Source of the DNA: Sphaerochaeta sp.
GTDB lineage: Bacteria > Spirochaetota > Spirochaetia > Sphaerochaetales > Sphaerochaetaceae
DNA: 64,000 nucleotides
Direction: 5' to 3'
Assembly: GCA_016342655.1 (NCBI GenBank)
Contig: JAEINL010000006.1
Coordinates: 1-64,000, forward strand
The notes below the pieces were generated by a model. The model saw only the letters and a list, made by a program, of their open reading frames with translations, was not told the origin of the DNA and did not search any database. The translations under genes and the position numbers were made by a program. This document shows positions 1 to 8,078 of the stretch, in pieces; within the stretch, counting starts at the first letter, position 1, and each line of letters opens with the position of its first letter.

Positions 1-132
1 CGGGACTTTGCCATCGGGCTTCCTTCACACGACTACTCGCATAGTCGCACTTGCCGTCGGCTAGTGGTTCTGCCTCTGGCAGTACCGCACCCACAGTGGA
101 CTTTCACCACCTAGTTATTGCCCATGCTGGGC
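1..132. other. Hairpin-rich left edge, no supported gene
   Basis: No open frame of useful length with a ribosome binding site is seen here. The stretch is a row of short inverted repeats: CGACTA/TAGTCG (33-50), CTGCC/GGCAG (72-84), an imperfect AGTGG/CCAC-T pair around 97-113, and GCCCA/TGGGC (120-132). They are followed directly by the modular palindromic repeat at 138-195. It could be the end of a structured RNA, of a dispersed intergenic repeat, or of a decayed gene that begins outside the window; the sequence does not decide between these. Confidence 0.4.
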
Positions 133-137
133 AAACG

Positions 138-195
138 AAAAGGAGGCGACGCCTCCTCTTTCCAGGGCTTGCCCTGGGGTATTGATACCTTTCAT
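138..195 (+). repeat. 58-bp modular palindromic repeat, copy 1
   Basis: The unit consists of three abutting hairpins: GGAGGCGACGCCTCC (142-156), CCAGGGCTTGCCCTGG (162-177) and GGTATTGATACC (178-189). The reverse complement of 24344-24401 matches this copy at 54 of 58 positions by my count. It lies just before the aldehyde dehydrogenase gene. Being built from stem-loops and present in inverted orientation elsewhere, it resembles REP or small MITE-like intergenic repeats; transcript-stabilising or terminator activity is possible but not shown. Confidence 0.75.
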
Positions 196-247
196 TTTGA
201 CAAAGGGTCTTTGTAATGTCATACTAGATTTGGTAGGGGGGGCTTGT

Positions 248-1618
248 ATGAAAGAGATTCAGCTCTGCATGAGCGAAATGCGCGCTTTTTTCCAGACAGG
301 GACAACATTGAGTGTTGCATGGAGGAAAAAACAACTGAAAGCTCTGAGGGCGAGTATCTCCGAACATGAAAGCGATATCCTCAAAGCCCTGCATGATGAC
401 TTGGGAAAATCCGACTTTGAAGGCTATGCGACCGAACTGGGCATAGTCTATAGCGAGATAGACCAACACCTAAAGCACCTAGACGCCTGGAGCAGGCCAA
501 AAAGGGTACGCTCCACGGCCCTTTCCTTTCCCTCCCGCTCCTTCATCATCACCCAACCTCTTGGTGTGGTCTTGATCATGAGCCCTTGGAACTATCCATT
601 CCAACTTGCCCTGGCTCCCTTGGTTGCCGCCCTTGCCGCAGGAAACTGTGCTGTGGTAAAACCCTCACGTTACAGCAGCAATACCTCACGCATCATCGTA
701 GAGGTTCTTGCTAGGGTGTTTCCCTCTGACTATGTAACCACCTTCGAAGGGGGCAGTGAGATGAACACTGCCCTGCTGAACTACCGCTTTGACCATATCT
801 TCTTTACCGGGAGTCCTACCGTAGGGAAGATCGTAATGCAGAAGGCAGCCCTGTTCCTCACCCCGGTGACTCTCGAGCTGGGGGGAAAGAGCCCGACCAT
901 CATCGATGAGGGTGCAAACCTCAAGCTTGCAGCAAAAAGCGTTGCCTGGGGCAAGTTCCTCAATGCAGGACAGACCTGCATAGCACCGGATTACATCCTA
1001 GTCAGGCGTGATCTGCAGCAACCGTTCATAGAGGAGCTCATCGGTGCCATCCAAAGCATGTACGGCACCGATCCTCTGAACAACAGCGAATTTCCCAAGA
1101 TCATCAACCAGAAGCACTTTTCCCGCCTTACCGAGCTTCTGGGAAAGGGAACCCTTACCTATGGGGGGCAGCTCGACCCCAAGCTGATGAAGATAGCCCC
1201 CACCATCCTTACCGAACCAGATCTGCTTTCGCTTCTGATGACAGAGGAGATCTTCGGCCCAATTCTTCCTATCATCGCCTTTGACCAGTTTGAAGAGGCC
1301 TTCTCCTTTGTGCAGGAGAGGGCTCACCCCCTCGCCCTCTACTATTTCGGGAAAAACAAGATACATGAGAAGCGTGTGGTGCACACACTGCTCTATGGAG
1401 GGGGGTGCATCAACGACACTGTCCTCCATCTCTCAAACCCACACCTTCCCTTTGGGGGAGTCGGATCCAGTGGGATGGGCAAGTACCATGCCAAAGAAGG
1501 CTTTTCAACCTTCAGCCATTCAAAATCGATTCTCAAGAAATACACCTTTTTGGATATCCCTCTCCGGTACGCCCCTTTCAAGGGGAAATTCTCCCTTCTC
1601 AAACGTTTTATGCACTAA
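248..1618 (+). CDS. Aldehyde dehydrogenase family protein
   Basis: NAD(P)-dependent oxidation of an aldehyde to the carboxylic acid is expected. The 456-residue protein carries the family landmarks in order: the cofactor-domain segment MSPWNYPFQLALAPL, the ELGGKSP segment with the general-base glutamate, and NAGQTCIAP with the catalytic cysteine. The length and the C-terminal PFGGVGSSGMGKYHAKEGF segment resemble class 3 (fatty/aromatic) aldehyde dehydrogenases. I place the start at the ATG at 248 because a G-rich Shine-Dalgarno-like run lies just upstream; an in-frame start at 182 would put the palindromic repeat inside the coding region. The next gene begins 12 bp after the stop, so the two are probably cotranscribed. 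The actual substrate is unknown. Confidence 0.9.
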   Translation: MKEIQLCMSEMRAFFQTGTTLSVAWRKKQLKALRASISEHESDILKALHDDLGKSDFEGYATELGIVYSEIDQHLKHLDAWSRPKRVRSTALSFPSRSFIITQPLGVVLIMSPWNYPFQLALAPLVAALAAGNCAVVKPSRYSSNTSRIIVEVLARVFPSDYVTTFEGGSEMNTALLNYRFDHIFFTGSPTVGKIVMQKAALFLTPVTLELGGKSPTIIDEGANLKLAAKSVAWGKFLNAGQTCIAPDYILVRRDLQQPFIEELIGAIQSMYGTDPLNNSEFPKIINQKHFSRLTELLGKGTLTYGGQLDPKLMKIAPTILTEPDLLSLLMTEEIFGPILPIIAFDQFEEAFSFVQERAHPLALYYFGKNKIHEKRVVHTLLYGGGCINDTVLHLSNPHLPFGGVGSSGMGKYHAKEGFSTFSHSKSILKKYTFLDIPLRYAPFKGKFSLLKRFMH

Positions 1619-1629
1619 AGGAGCCTCTT

Positions 1630-2529
1630 ATGAAACGAACCTCTGCTTTGCTCGTACTGTTCATGTTCCTATTTTCCTCTTTGGCCGCGGCCCCTGACTT
1701 CACCCAAGCCGACCTCCTTATGGACAGGGAAGAGTTCTCCCTGTGTGAGACTGAACTGATGGTGCAAAAAAGCCTTGCCACCACCGACTTGGAACAGGCG
1801 GAGGTGCTGTGGCGCCTCGCCCGTCTACAGGTCAACATCGGTGATGAACTGCCCGATGATGATAAGGATGCCAAATACGTTGAGTATGACAAAGGAGAGG
1901 CCTATGCCCTCTCTTCTGTCGAGAAGTATCCCAATGCAATGGCATACCTGTGGAAATCTTCCAACAACGGAAGATGGGGCCAGACCAGAGGGCCACTCAA
2001 TGCCTTGGGAAAGGCCAAGGGTATGCTCGAGGACCTTACCCTCGTAGTCAACGAGTTCAATACACTCGATTCCACAGAGACCTGGTATGTGCTTTCCAGT
2101 CTCTATGATGAGCTTCCAGGAGGTTTCATCTCCTTTGGTAACAAGATGTGGGCTATCAGCTATATGCGCAAGGCCATGGAGACGCTGCCTACAAAGCTAC
2201 TCAAGCCTGGGCACTACAAGAAGTTTGCCGAAGAGCTCTACAGCCGCAACTGGAACGCCTCCAAGCGGACAAAGGAGTTCAAGAAGATGGAGAGCGACTG
2301 GAAAGGATCGGCAACCAATCTTGAGAAATACCGCTATTATGAGGGAGTGGATTCTGGATCTGTAAAGCCTTTCTACTCCTCAGTCCTGCTTACCCAGATG
2401 AGTGACCGCCAGGAAGCCCTCATGGTTCTGGCCTATATCAAGGCAAAGTACAAGGTGTTTGCCAATCGCCAACCCAGTGATGCCGAGACGATGGCTGAAA
2501 TCGAAGAACTCTACAGCAAGTGGACGTAG
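1630..2529 (+). CDS. Exported protein of unknown function, possibly TPR-like
   Basis: The 299-residue protein begins with a clear signal peptide (MKRTSALLVLFMFLFSSLAAAPDF) that should be cleaved after the alanine run. The rest is rich in helix-forming residues and Tyr/Trp/Ala, with alternating helices such as LEQAEVLWRLARLQ and AISYMRKAMETL, a pattern seen in TPR-like or Sel1-like solenoids; I recognise no specific family. The start is well supported: AAAGGAG overlaps the stop of the aldehyde dehydrogenase gene and sits 7 bp before the ATG. It is therefore probably translated from the same mRNA and exported to the periplasm. A stem-loop follows at 2571-2615. Confidence 0.8.
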   Translation: MKRTSALLVLFMFLFSSLAAAPDFTQADLLMDREEFSLCETELMVQKSLATTDLEQAEVLWRLARLQVNIGDELPDDDKDAKYVEYDKGEAYALSSVEKYPNAMAYLWKSSNNGRWGQTRGPLNALGKAKGMLEDLTLVVNEFNTLDSTETWYVLSSLYDELPGGFISFGNKMWAISYMRKAMETLPTKLLKPGHYKKFAEELYSRNWNASKRTKEFKKMESDWKGSATNLEKYRYYEGVDSGSVKPFYSSVLLTQMSDRQEALMVLAYIKAKYKVFANRQPSDAETMAEIEELYSKWT

Positions 2530-2570
2530 GCCTTGGGTAACCCTGAATAAATACGGTACAAAGGAGAACA

Positions 2571-2615
2571 ACAAACAGGATAAAAAAGGCCTAGGGCCTC
2601 TTTCATCCTGTTTGT
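2571..2615 (+). terminator. Stem-loop after the exported protein gene
   Basis: An 11-bp perfect outer stem (ACAAACAGGAT with ATCCTGTTTGT) encloses an inner AGGCC/GGGCCT pairing. It starts 41 bp after the stop at 2529. There is no long T run, so it is a probable rather than classic intrinsic terminator. A separate CCTAGGGCCT/AGGCCCTAGG inverted repeat (2590-2599 with 2633-2642) overlaps its loop and could form an alternative fold. Confidence 0.55.
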
Positions 2616-2650
2616 GTATGTTGGGTATCCCTAGGCCCTAGGTGTCAGAC

Positions 2651-2791
2651 ATGGATACGCATATCCATTCCTATGCAAAATATGCCAGAAGAGATTTTCA
2701 TGCTCTCTATGAAATAGCAACAACAAGGGGGATTGCTAAAGAGGTATCGAGACGAGAAGAGCACTTTCAGTATTGTACATACCTTCCTTAA
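2651..2791 (+). pseudogene. Fragment of a PHP-domain phosphoesterase
   Basis: A 46-codon frame opens with MDTHIHSYAKYA, the characteristic first metal-binding motif (DxHxHS) of the PHP superfamily (histidinol-phosphatase and polymerase-associated types), followed by a helix (FHALYEIATTRGI) as in those proteins. It then stops after about one sixth of a normal domain. No recognisable ribosome binding site precedes the ATG, and the end overlaps the stop region of the next, opposite gene by 4 bp. I read it as a 5' remnant of a gene cut when the neighbouring DNA arrived. A functional 46-aa peptide cannot be excluded. Confidence 0.5.
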
Positions 2792-3396
2792 TTCTGTACT
2801 AATAGTTTTTGAATCCACTCCGGGGCCAGCTGTATATTGGCTTTAAAATCATCTCCATGCACTTTTGCAAGTATAGCCCGAATTTTGGAAAGTTGATCAG
2901 AAGAGATGCTGGTTTTCCCAATTTCTTTCAGACTTGAAACCAACAATTGCATAAGCGTGTTTGTAAAGGCCAGGTTTTTTGCAGTCGTTGATTTAAATAC
3001 AATTGTTCTACCATCTTTTAGCATAATCTTTCTTGGTGAACCATCAGTCAAGAATACTGCCACAGTAGGAACCTGCGTTGATAGTCCAAGCTTGTACATG
3101 GAATAGGAGCCAGAGGGTGCTATTCTTGATTTTTCTTTGAATGCTATTGCTTGAACAATATCATCAATGGATGGCGTCACATTCTTCTGTAATAATTTCG
3201 AATACCTTGGGTACAGGTAGATTCCAGGGCCAAGTCTCTCAAGCAATCCCTCTGTAATGAAACGTGACAACAGTACACGAAGCACTGCTTTGTCTTTACA
3301 TATAAAAACATCGGAAAGGAAGATAGTTCCCCTTTCCATATTCTGTATCTGATTTCTCAGTTGCTGTGTTTGTGAGAATTCTTCATCTTGTTTCAT
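2788..3396 (-). CDS. AbiEi-type transcriptional regulator (DUF6088-like), orphan antitoxin
   Basis: A 202-residue protein with an N-terminal winged-helix segment (about residues 12-65, including LSDVFICKDKAVLRVLLSRF and the wing GPGIYLYPRYSK) and a C-terminal part typical of DUF6088/AbiEi antitoxins (IAPSGSYSMYKLGL, then VFLTDGSPRKIML). AbiEi proteins repress their own operon and neutralise the nucleotidyltransferase toxin AbiEii. Here no toxin gene lies downstream: the stop is followed within 4 bp by the opposed PHP fragment. A 17-bp perfect palindrome sits directly upstream (3400-3416) and is the likely autoregulatory operator. The unit is AT-richer than its neighbours, which fits acquired DNA. 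Confidence 0.75.
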   Translation of the reverse strand: MKQDEEFSQTQQLRNQIQNMERGTIFLSDVFICKDKAVLRVLLSRFITEGLLERLGPGIYLYPRYSKLLQKNVTPSIDDIVQAIAFKEKSRIAPSGSYSMYKLGLSTQVPTVAVFLTDGSPRKIMLKDGRTIVFKSTTAKNLAFTNTLMQLLVSSLKEIGKTSISSDQLSKIRAILAKVHGDDFKANIQLAPEWIQKLLVQN

Positions 3397-3399
3397 ATG

Positions 3400-3416
3400 T
3401 TATGATTTTATCATAA
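3400..3416 (-). promoter_or_regulatory. Palindromic operator of the orphan AbiEi-type gene
   Basis: A perfect inverted repeat TTATGAT-TTT-ATCATAA lies 3 bp before the start codon of the minus-strand regulator. Its position and symmetry fit autorepression as known for AbiEi proteins, but binding is inferred. Confidence 0.5.
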
Positions 3417-3480
3417 AAAAGTAACAAGTCAAGAGAATACCTTGTTGTACAGCATAAAAATGTCATAAAACGAAAAAAAC

Positions 3481-3860
3481 CATTGCTAAGCAGCGACTTT
3501 GCAAGTGGAGGTAAGGGGAATTGAACATCCATCAAAACCACGAAACAAGTGCATGTATCTACTCCGATAAAGATACGTGAGTATAGTTCCCTTTACCTTT
3601 TTGCCAATAGAATACAACTATACTATTGGTGGGGAGGAATGCAATCGGGTTGTGTAACATCCCACTGATTGTTTTTTTGGGCTTTGATAGTTGTAGCGTC
3701 TACGCTAGAACTACTTGCTTCGGATATTAAGCCATTACTCTGGCATGCTGGTATTCTTCAATCATAGGTTAAGCTGATTATGTACCCATGATCGTTACCC
3801 CTTGCCTTTCTGCTGGAAGTGAATTTTGAAATTCGGACTTCCCCTTTTCGCAATATCCGC
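3481..3860. other. Structured non-coding region of unknown nature
   Basis: This part of the 690-bp gap between the AbiEi-type gene and araD holds no convincing gene. It has an unusual density of inverted repeats: GTATCT/AGATAC (3555-3576), CCAATAG/CTATTGG (3604-3629), CAATC-GGG/CCC-a-GATTG (about 3642-3671), GTTGTAGCG/CGCTAGAAC (3689-3710) and GGAAGT/ACTTCC enclosing GAATTT/AAATTC (3815-3842). On the minus strand, 3506-3528 reads as a tRNA/tmRNA-like 3' end (TTCAATTCC...TACCTCCA), although the preceding bases do not form a proper T stem. It may be a structured RNA, or a decayed tmRNA or tRNA end left by an island. The rest of the gap (3861-4085) shows nothing I can support. Confidence 0.35.
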
Positions 3861-4085
3861 AACAATATCCTTCTCTTTGTCACAAACAGGTAGGCAATCC
3901 TAATATCCACAGGTTTGTAAATATTCAAGTAAAACCCAAAGAAGCCCATCTGTTTGGGTTTTTCCTAGGGATGAAATTCGTTTCATAACGGATGTATCCC
4001 TTGGGACAATGGCTACTGCTTGAATTTCCATTCTCCATGGGGCAGACCCCGACGGGAAAGCTTTTTCTGACGCCCATTATCGCTT

Positions 4086-4781
4086 TCAGACTTGCCCATA
4101 ATAGGCATCCTTGCCGTGCTTTCTCAAGAAATGCTTGTCCAGCAGAATCTTCTGCATATCCTCTTGCTGTTGGTTGTTGAGCATCATCGTATGCCACGCC
4201 ATCATGGCAACCTCTTCCAGGACAACTGCATTATGCACCGCTTCAGACGCATCCACACCCCAAGAAAAGGGTCCGTGACTGTGCACGAGCACAGAAGGCA
4301 CAGCTACTGGGTCCAGGGTGGAGAATCTCTCTATGATGACATTTCCTGTCTCCTCTTCATAGGATCCTGTTATCTCCTTTTTGCTCATCTTCCTGGTGCA
4401 GGGGATCTCTCCATAGAAATAATCGGCATGGGTGGTTCCCAAGGGGGGGATGGATTTGCCTGCTTGGCTGAAGATCGTCGCCCAGCGGCTGTGGGTGTGG
4501 ACAATCCCGCCAATGTCTAGAAAGGCACGATAGAGGGCAAGGTGCGTAGGGGTATCGGAAGAGGGTTTGTACTTCCCCTCTACCTTTTCGCCACTAACGA
4601 GATCGATGACGACCATGTCCTCGGGCTTCATGAATTCGTAGGTTACCCCTGATGGCTTTATCACCATCATCTGGGCTTGCCTGTCGACTGCCGAGACATT
4701 GCCCCAGGTAAAGGTCACCAGTTTGTACTGGGGAAGTTGCAGGTTAGCCTCGTATACTTGCTGTTTCAGTTGTTCCAACAT
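4086..4781 (-). CDS. araD: L-ribulose-5-phosphate 4-epimerase
   Basis: Class II aldolase/epimerase that interconverts L-ribulose-5-phosphate and D-xylulose-5-phosphate using a divalent metal, feeding pentoses (L-arabinose or L-ascorbate type pathways) into the pentose phosphate pathway. The 231-residue length is the usual one. Key positions are intact: TWGNVS (25-30), KPSG (42-45), the SSD segment with Asp76, metal-binding His95 and His97 in HTHS, and a third histidine in the HSHGPF segment (about 167-169). The start has AAGGAGAG 10 bp upstream. No araA or araB is adjacent, so the gene is solitary; UlaF/SgbE-type specificity cannot be excluded from sequence alone. Confidence 0.92.
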   Translation of the reverse strand: MLEQLKQQVYEANLQLPQYKLVTFTWGNVSAVDRQAQMMVIKPSGVTYEFMKPEDMVVIDLVSGEKVEGKYKPSSDTPTHLALYRAFLDIGGIVHTHSRWATIFSQAGKSIPPLGTTHADYFYGEIPCTRKMSKKEITGSYEEETGNVIIERFSTLDPVAVPSVLVHSHGPFSWGVDASEAVHNAVVLEEVAMMAWHTMMLNNQQQEDMQKILLDKHFLRKHGKDAYYGQV

Positions 4782-4811
4782 GGGTAATCACTCTCCTTGA
4801 CAGTGCAGATT

Positions 4812-6473
4812 CTAGGTTATTCTACGCTTGTCCATAGAACTATACAACAATCTTTTTACCGTAACCAGTCCCATGATATCCTCTTTATTCACTACAATGA
4901 GGATATTACCCTTACTATCCTGCATCATCTCAAGGGCATGATAGAGATTGGAGGTAAGGGGGATGGTGATATTTTTCTTGTTGACCAGAGGCTCTATACG
5001 TTCACTCTGCTCGGGCTTTGCCGTGTAGAGCTCCTTGTAACTTATAGTTCCCAACACATCCTTACAGTCGATGACAGGAAGCACACCAAAATTATGCTTG
5101 TGCATAAGCTCAAGTGTCTCCTTCACACTGGAACTGGAGGAGCAAGAAACAATATCCTTCTGCATGATCTGCCCTACGGTAATCATCTTGAAGGTTGAGA
5201 TACGTTTGTCAAAATGTATGTTAATTCCCCTTCTAGCAAGCTTTTTCGTGTACATGGTATCCTTGTACAAAAGCTTGGTCACAAATTGGGACAACATGAC
5301 GCCCAACATGAGAGGAAGCATGATCTGGTAGTTTCTCGTCATCTCAAAGATCATGATGATGGAGGTAAGCACTCCACCGGTGACACCTGCCATTACAGAG
5401 GCCATCCCTACTATCGCGTAGGCGGCAACAAGGCCTGTGGAACCAGGGAAGAGCATGTTTGCCACAATTCCCACAGAACCGCCAAGGGCTGCTCCCAGAA
5501 AGAACGAGGGAGCAAAGATCCCTCCCGATCCCCCAGAATTTAGAGTAAGGGTACTAGCAAGGATTTTCAGCACAATGAGGGAGAACAACATAACCAGGGA
5601 GTGTATCTCATTTGCCATAATGCCATCTAAGAAGTCATAGCCCAACCCATAGACATAATAGGAACCGAAAGCCTCCATGGAGATCAAGCCAATACAGCCG
5701 ACGAGCGCTCCACCTACCAAGGCCTTGATGACTGATGGGATCCTGATCTTTTTGAATAAGTCCTCCACAAGATAGACCGAATGGATAAAGGCAACGGAGA
5801 GCAAGCCTGCTGCCAACCCCAACAGGGCATAATTCAGCAGTTCAAAGGAAGAGACCATGATAAATTGGGGAATGACAAAAGCAGGATGGGTGCCCAGGAT
5901 CATAGTTGATATGAAAGAGGAGACGATGGAGGAGACGACCAGGGGGATGATGGTCATGAGGCTGTACTCAAAAAGTATCAGCTCCAAGGCAAACATCACC
6001 CCGCCGATGGGGGTGTTGAAAATTGCGCTGATTCCCCCTGCTGCCCCTGCCCCTACCAGAATGATGGTTTCCCGGGCGTTGAGCCCTAAGAGCTGGCCCA
6101 AAGTCGATCCGAAGGACGAACCTATCTGGACTATTGGACCCGCCTTTCCTACCGAACCACCGCTTCCGATGGTAAGAGCCGATGCAAGGGTTTTTACCAG
6201 GGCAACAACTGGCCTGATCTTCCCCTTATTGTTTGCAACAGCGACCATCACCTCAGGAACCCCATGGCCTTTTGCCTCGGGAGCCCATTTCTCTGTGATG
6301 AAATTAGCCAGGGCAATACCTACAGCTGGGATCAGGATAATCAGTTTCCCCCATGGGGAGAGAGAGGGGTTATGCCTGAAGGAGAGTGTTCCAAAAAACA
6401 GGAGGTTGTGGAAGAAATCAATGAGAATCTGAAACCCAATGGATCCGAAGGCAGCGACAACGCCAACGAACAC
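4812..6473 (-). CDS. ClC-family chloride channel/transporter with two CBS domains
   Basis: Integral membrane protein with about ten transmembrane helices (residues 1-410) and a C-terminal CBS pair (about 432-480 and 492-545), the layout of ClC proteins regulated by nucleotides. Motif 1 is present as GHGVPE (69-74), motif 3 as GGIFAPSFFLG. Motif 2, normally GREGP or GKEGP, reads GKAGP (109-113), so the gating glutamate of H+-coupled exchangers is alanine here. The start is uncertain: the frame stays open upstream to 6534 without an ATG, and GTG at 6473 lacks a clear ribosome binding site, while a well-spaced GAGGAG/ATG at 6505-6503 is out of frame. A frameshift close to the N-terminus is possible. 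It is separate from araD by 30 bp. Confidence 0.88.
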   Translation of the reverse strand: MFVGVVAAFGSIGFQILIDFFHNLLFFGTLSFRHNPSLSPWGKLIILIPAVGIALANFITEKWAPEAKGHGVPEVMVAVANNKGKIRPVVALVKTLASALTIGSGGSVGKAGPIVQIGSSFGSTLGQLLGLNARETIILVGAGAAGGISAIFNTPIGGVMFALELILFEYSLMTIIPLVVSSIVSSFISTMILGTHPAFVIPQFIMVSSFELLNYALLGLAAGLLSVAFIHSVYLVEDLFKKIRIPSVIKALVGGALVGCIGLISMEAFGSYYVYGLGYDFLDGIMANEIHSLVMLFSLIVLKILASTLTLNSGGSGGIFAPSFFLGAALGGSVGIVANMLFPGSTGLVAAYAIVGMASVMAGVTGGVLTSIIMIFEMTRNYQIMLPLMLGVMLSQFVTKLLYKDTMYTKKLARRGINIHFDKRISTFKMITVGQIMQKDIVSCSSSSSVKETLELMHKHNFGVLPVIDCKDVLGTISYKELYTAKPEQSERIEPLVNKKNITIPLTSNLYHALEMMQDSKGNILIVVNKEDIMGLVTVKRLLYSSMDKRRIT

Positions 6474-6534
6474 ACAGAGTAAACTCAGATATAGGGTTCT
6501 CCATACCTGCTTATTCTCCTCAAATAGGACTCTT

Positions 6535-6915
6535 TATGGTTGAGAATCTTCCTTTTGCCCGAGTTTACTCATATTTCCTACCCTATATAAGGCCTAAAAA
6601 TACTCAACGCTTCCATATTGTTGGTGAAACCCCATTGTAAAAACAAAGAGGACAAATGTCCATTAAGGCTAGGATAATTATTTGCAATGGCTACAAGAAA
6701 TGGTACTGAAGAAAACCGAATCAGGGCCATGATCTGGATTATCAGCCTCAAAATAGGGAGTGTCTTCAGCACCCTCAGCATCGGATGGGCTGGGAGAAAC
6801 GCCCTTTATTGTTGTCTTTCATTCCAATAAGAACTGTCCTGACAGCACGTTTCTATGCCAAACAGTTTCAAGCAGTGGAGAACATACAGGAAAAGGCTGT
6901 TGCACAACCTGTCAT
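6535..6915. other. Intergenic region without a supported gene
   Basis: This 380-bp gap between the ClC gene and the MFS gene carries short open frames on both strands (for example minus 6578-6781, rich in hydrophobic residues) but none has a ribosome binding site or a family I recognise. I see no convincing terminator or repeat. It may contain decayed coding sequence. Confidence 0.4.
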
Positions 6916-8067
6916 CTATTTTTCTTTAAGGCTTGATGACATAATAATAGCCATAGGTATAAGTCCAAGGCCGACAATACTGCATACTTTATACACAAGA
7001 TCCAGTCCGATGGTATCTCCCATATAACCGATTGCCAAGGCAATAAAGGAACCGACACCAAAGTTTACAGACATGTACATACCGTTCATGAATGTGGGCA
7101 TGGACGTATCCGTATCCTGTACTGTTGCAAGCAGTACCGGGCCGCTGGCAAACATAAAGAATCCGAGAAAGGAAAGAAAGACCATACTGTTGAAAAAACT
7201 GAATAGTCCCATAAAAAGAACCGTTCCCATTGAGGACAACAGCAGTGTTCGCTTTCTACCTATTTTGTCAGATAAAGGCCCGGCCAGAAAGGTCCCCACT
7301 ACTCCGAATCCCTGAAGGATAGAAAGTGAGACTCCTGAATACCATAGGGATTCTCCCTTTCCTATCAAATAAACGGGCAAATACAATACCAGTGCAGTTT
7401 TCATGGCGGAATTAAACATAATAAATCCAGCTAGAGCCATAAAAAAGAATCGGTATTCCTTGAGAAGCTTCTTTGTATCTCCCTTTAAAGGTTCCTGCCT
7501 ATGTGTGTGGACCGGCGTATAGTCTCTCAGTTTATAATAGAGGATCAGGGATGCAACAATCCCCAGCGGCATCAATTTCCAGGTCTCCTCAAGTGACCAG
7601 AATGATACGGCAGCAGTAGCAACAAGGGGACCGATGGTACGGGCCAGTTCACCTCCGACCATATACCAACTCATACCGGTTCCCACATTTTCCCCTGAGG
7701 AATCACGGACAATGACCGGAGAGGGGACATGAAAAAATGCCGAGGATATTCCCGAGACAAAAAGTAAAAAAAACAACATAGAAAAGGAGCTTGCCAGCCC
7801 GATTAGACTCATGGCTATTGCAGTCACTCCCGGGGTAATAATAATAAAATATTTCACACCCTTCTTTTCGGCTATAAGAGCTAAAAGAGGATTAAAAAGA
7901 GTAGGAGCATTTCGTACCACTTGAAGAATTGCTGCCGCAGAGAGAGGAATATTAAGCTTGGCAATTAGCAAAGGGAGAAGGGGTGCAAAAAAAGCCGCAT
8001 ATATATCATGAATATTATGCGCCAGAGCAATAGTCAACACTCGTGTCTTGTAGAATTTTTTTACCAT
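6916..8067 (-). CDS. MFS transporter, fosmidomycin-resistance-like
   Basis: A 383-residue major facilitator with about 12 predicted membrane helices. The N-terminal segment ALAHNIHDIYAAFFAPLLPLL matches the pattern of the Fsr-type exporters (H-x-x-x-D before PLLP), and GPLSDKIGRKRTLLLSS in the middle is the MFS loop motif between helices 8 and 9. The most likely role is proton-driven export of a small compound; the substrate is not readable. It is the second gene of a two-gene unit: the small gene upstream ends 11 bp before this start, and AGAGG precedes the ATG closely. Confidence 0.85.
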   Translation of the reverse strand: MVKKFYKTRVLTIALAHNIHDIYAAFFAPLLPLLIAKLNIPLSAAAILQVVRNAPTLFNPLLALIAEKKGVKYFIIITPGVTAIAMSLIGLASSFSMLFFLLFVSGISSAFFHVPSPVIVRDSSGENVGTGMSWYMVGGELARTIGPLVATAAVSFWSLEETWKLMPLGIVASLILYYKLRDYTPVHTHRQEPLKGDTKKLLKEYRFFFMALAGFIMFNSAMKTALVLYLPVYLIGKGESLWYSGVSLSILQGFGVVGTFLAGPLSDKIGRKRTLLLSSMGTVLFMGLFSFFNSMVFLSFLGFFMFASGPVLLATVQDTDTSMPTFMNGMYMSVNFGVGSFIALAIGYMGDTIGLDLVYKVCSIVGLGLIPMAIIMSSSLKEK

Positions 8068-8078
8068 TACCTCTTATA

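Noticed and set aside
3506-3850. Complete tmRNA gene on the minus strand
   Set aside because: The 3' end is suggestive, but the T stem does not pair, the 5' consensus (GGATTCGAC-like D loop) is missing and no tag frame ending in an alanine-rich peptide is found.
3758-3949. Minus-strand frame of 63 codons next to araD
   Set aside because: Basic, low-complexity product without a ribosome binding site, lying in the hairpin-rich region.
5857-6432. Plus-strand frame of 191 codons
   Set aside because: Antisense shadow of the ClC coding region.
6578-6781. Minus-strand hydrophobic frame of 67 codons between ClC and MFS genes
   Set aside because: No ribosome binding site and no family; could be decayed coding sequence, but nothing supports a gene.
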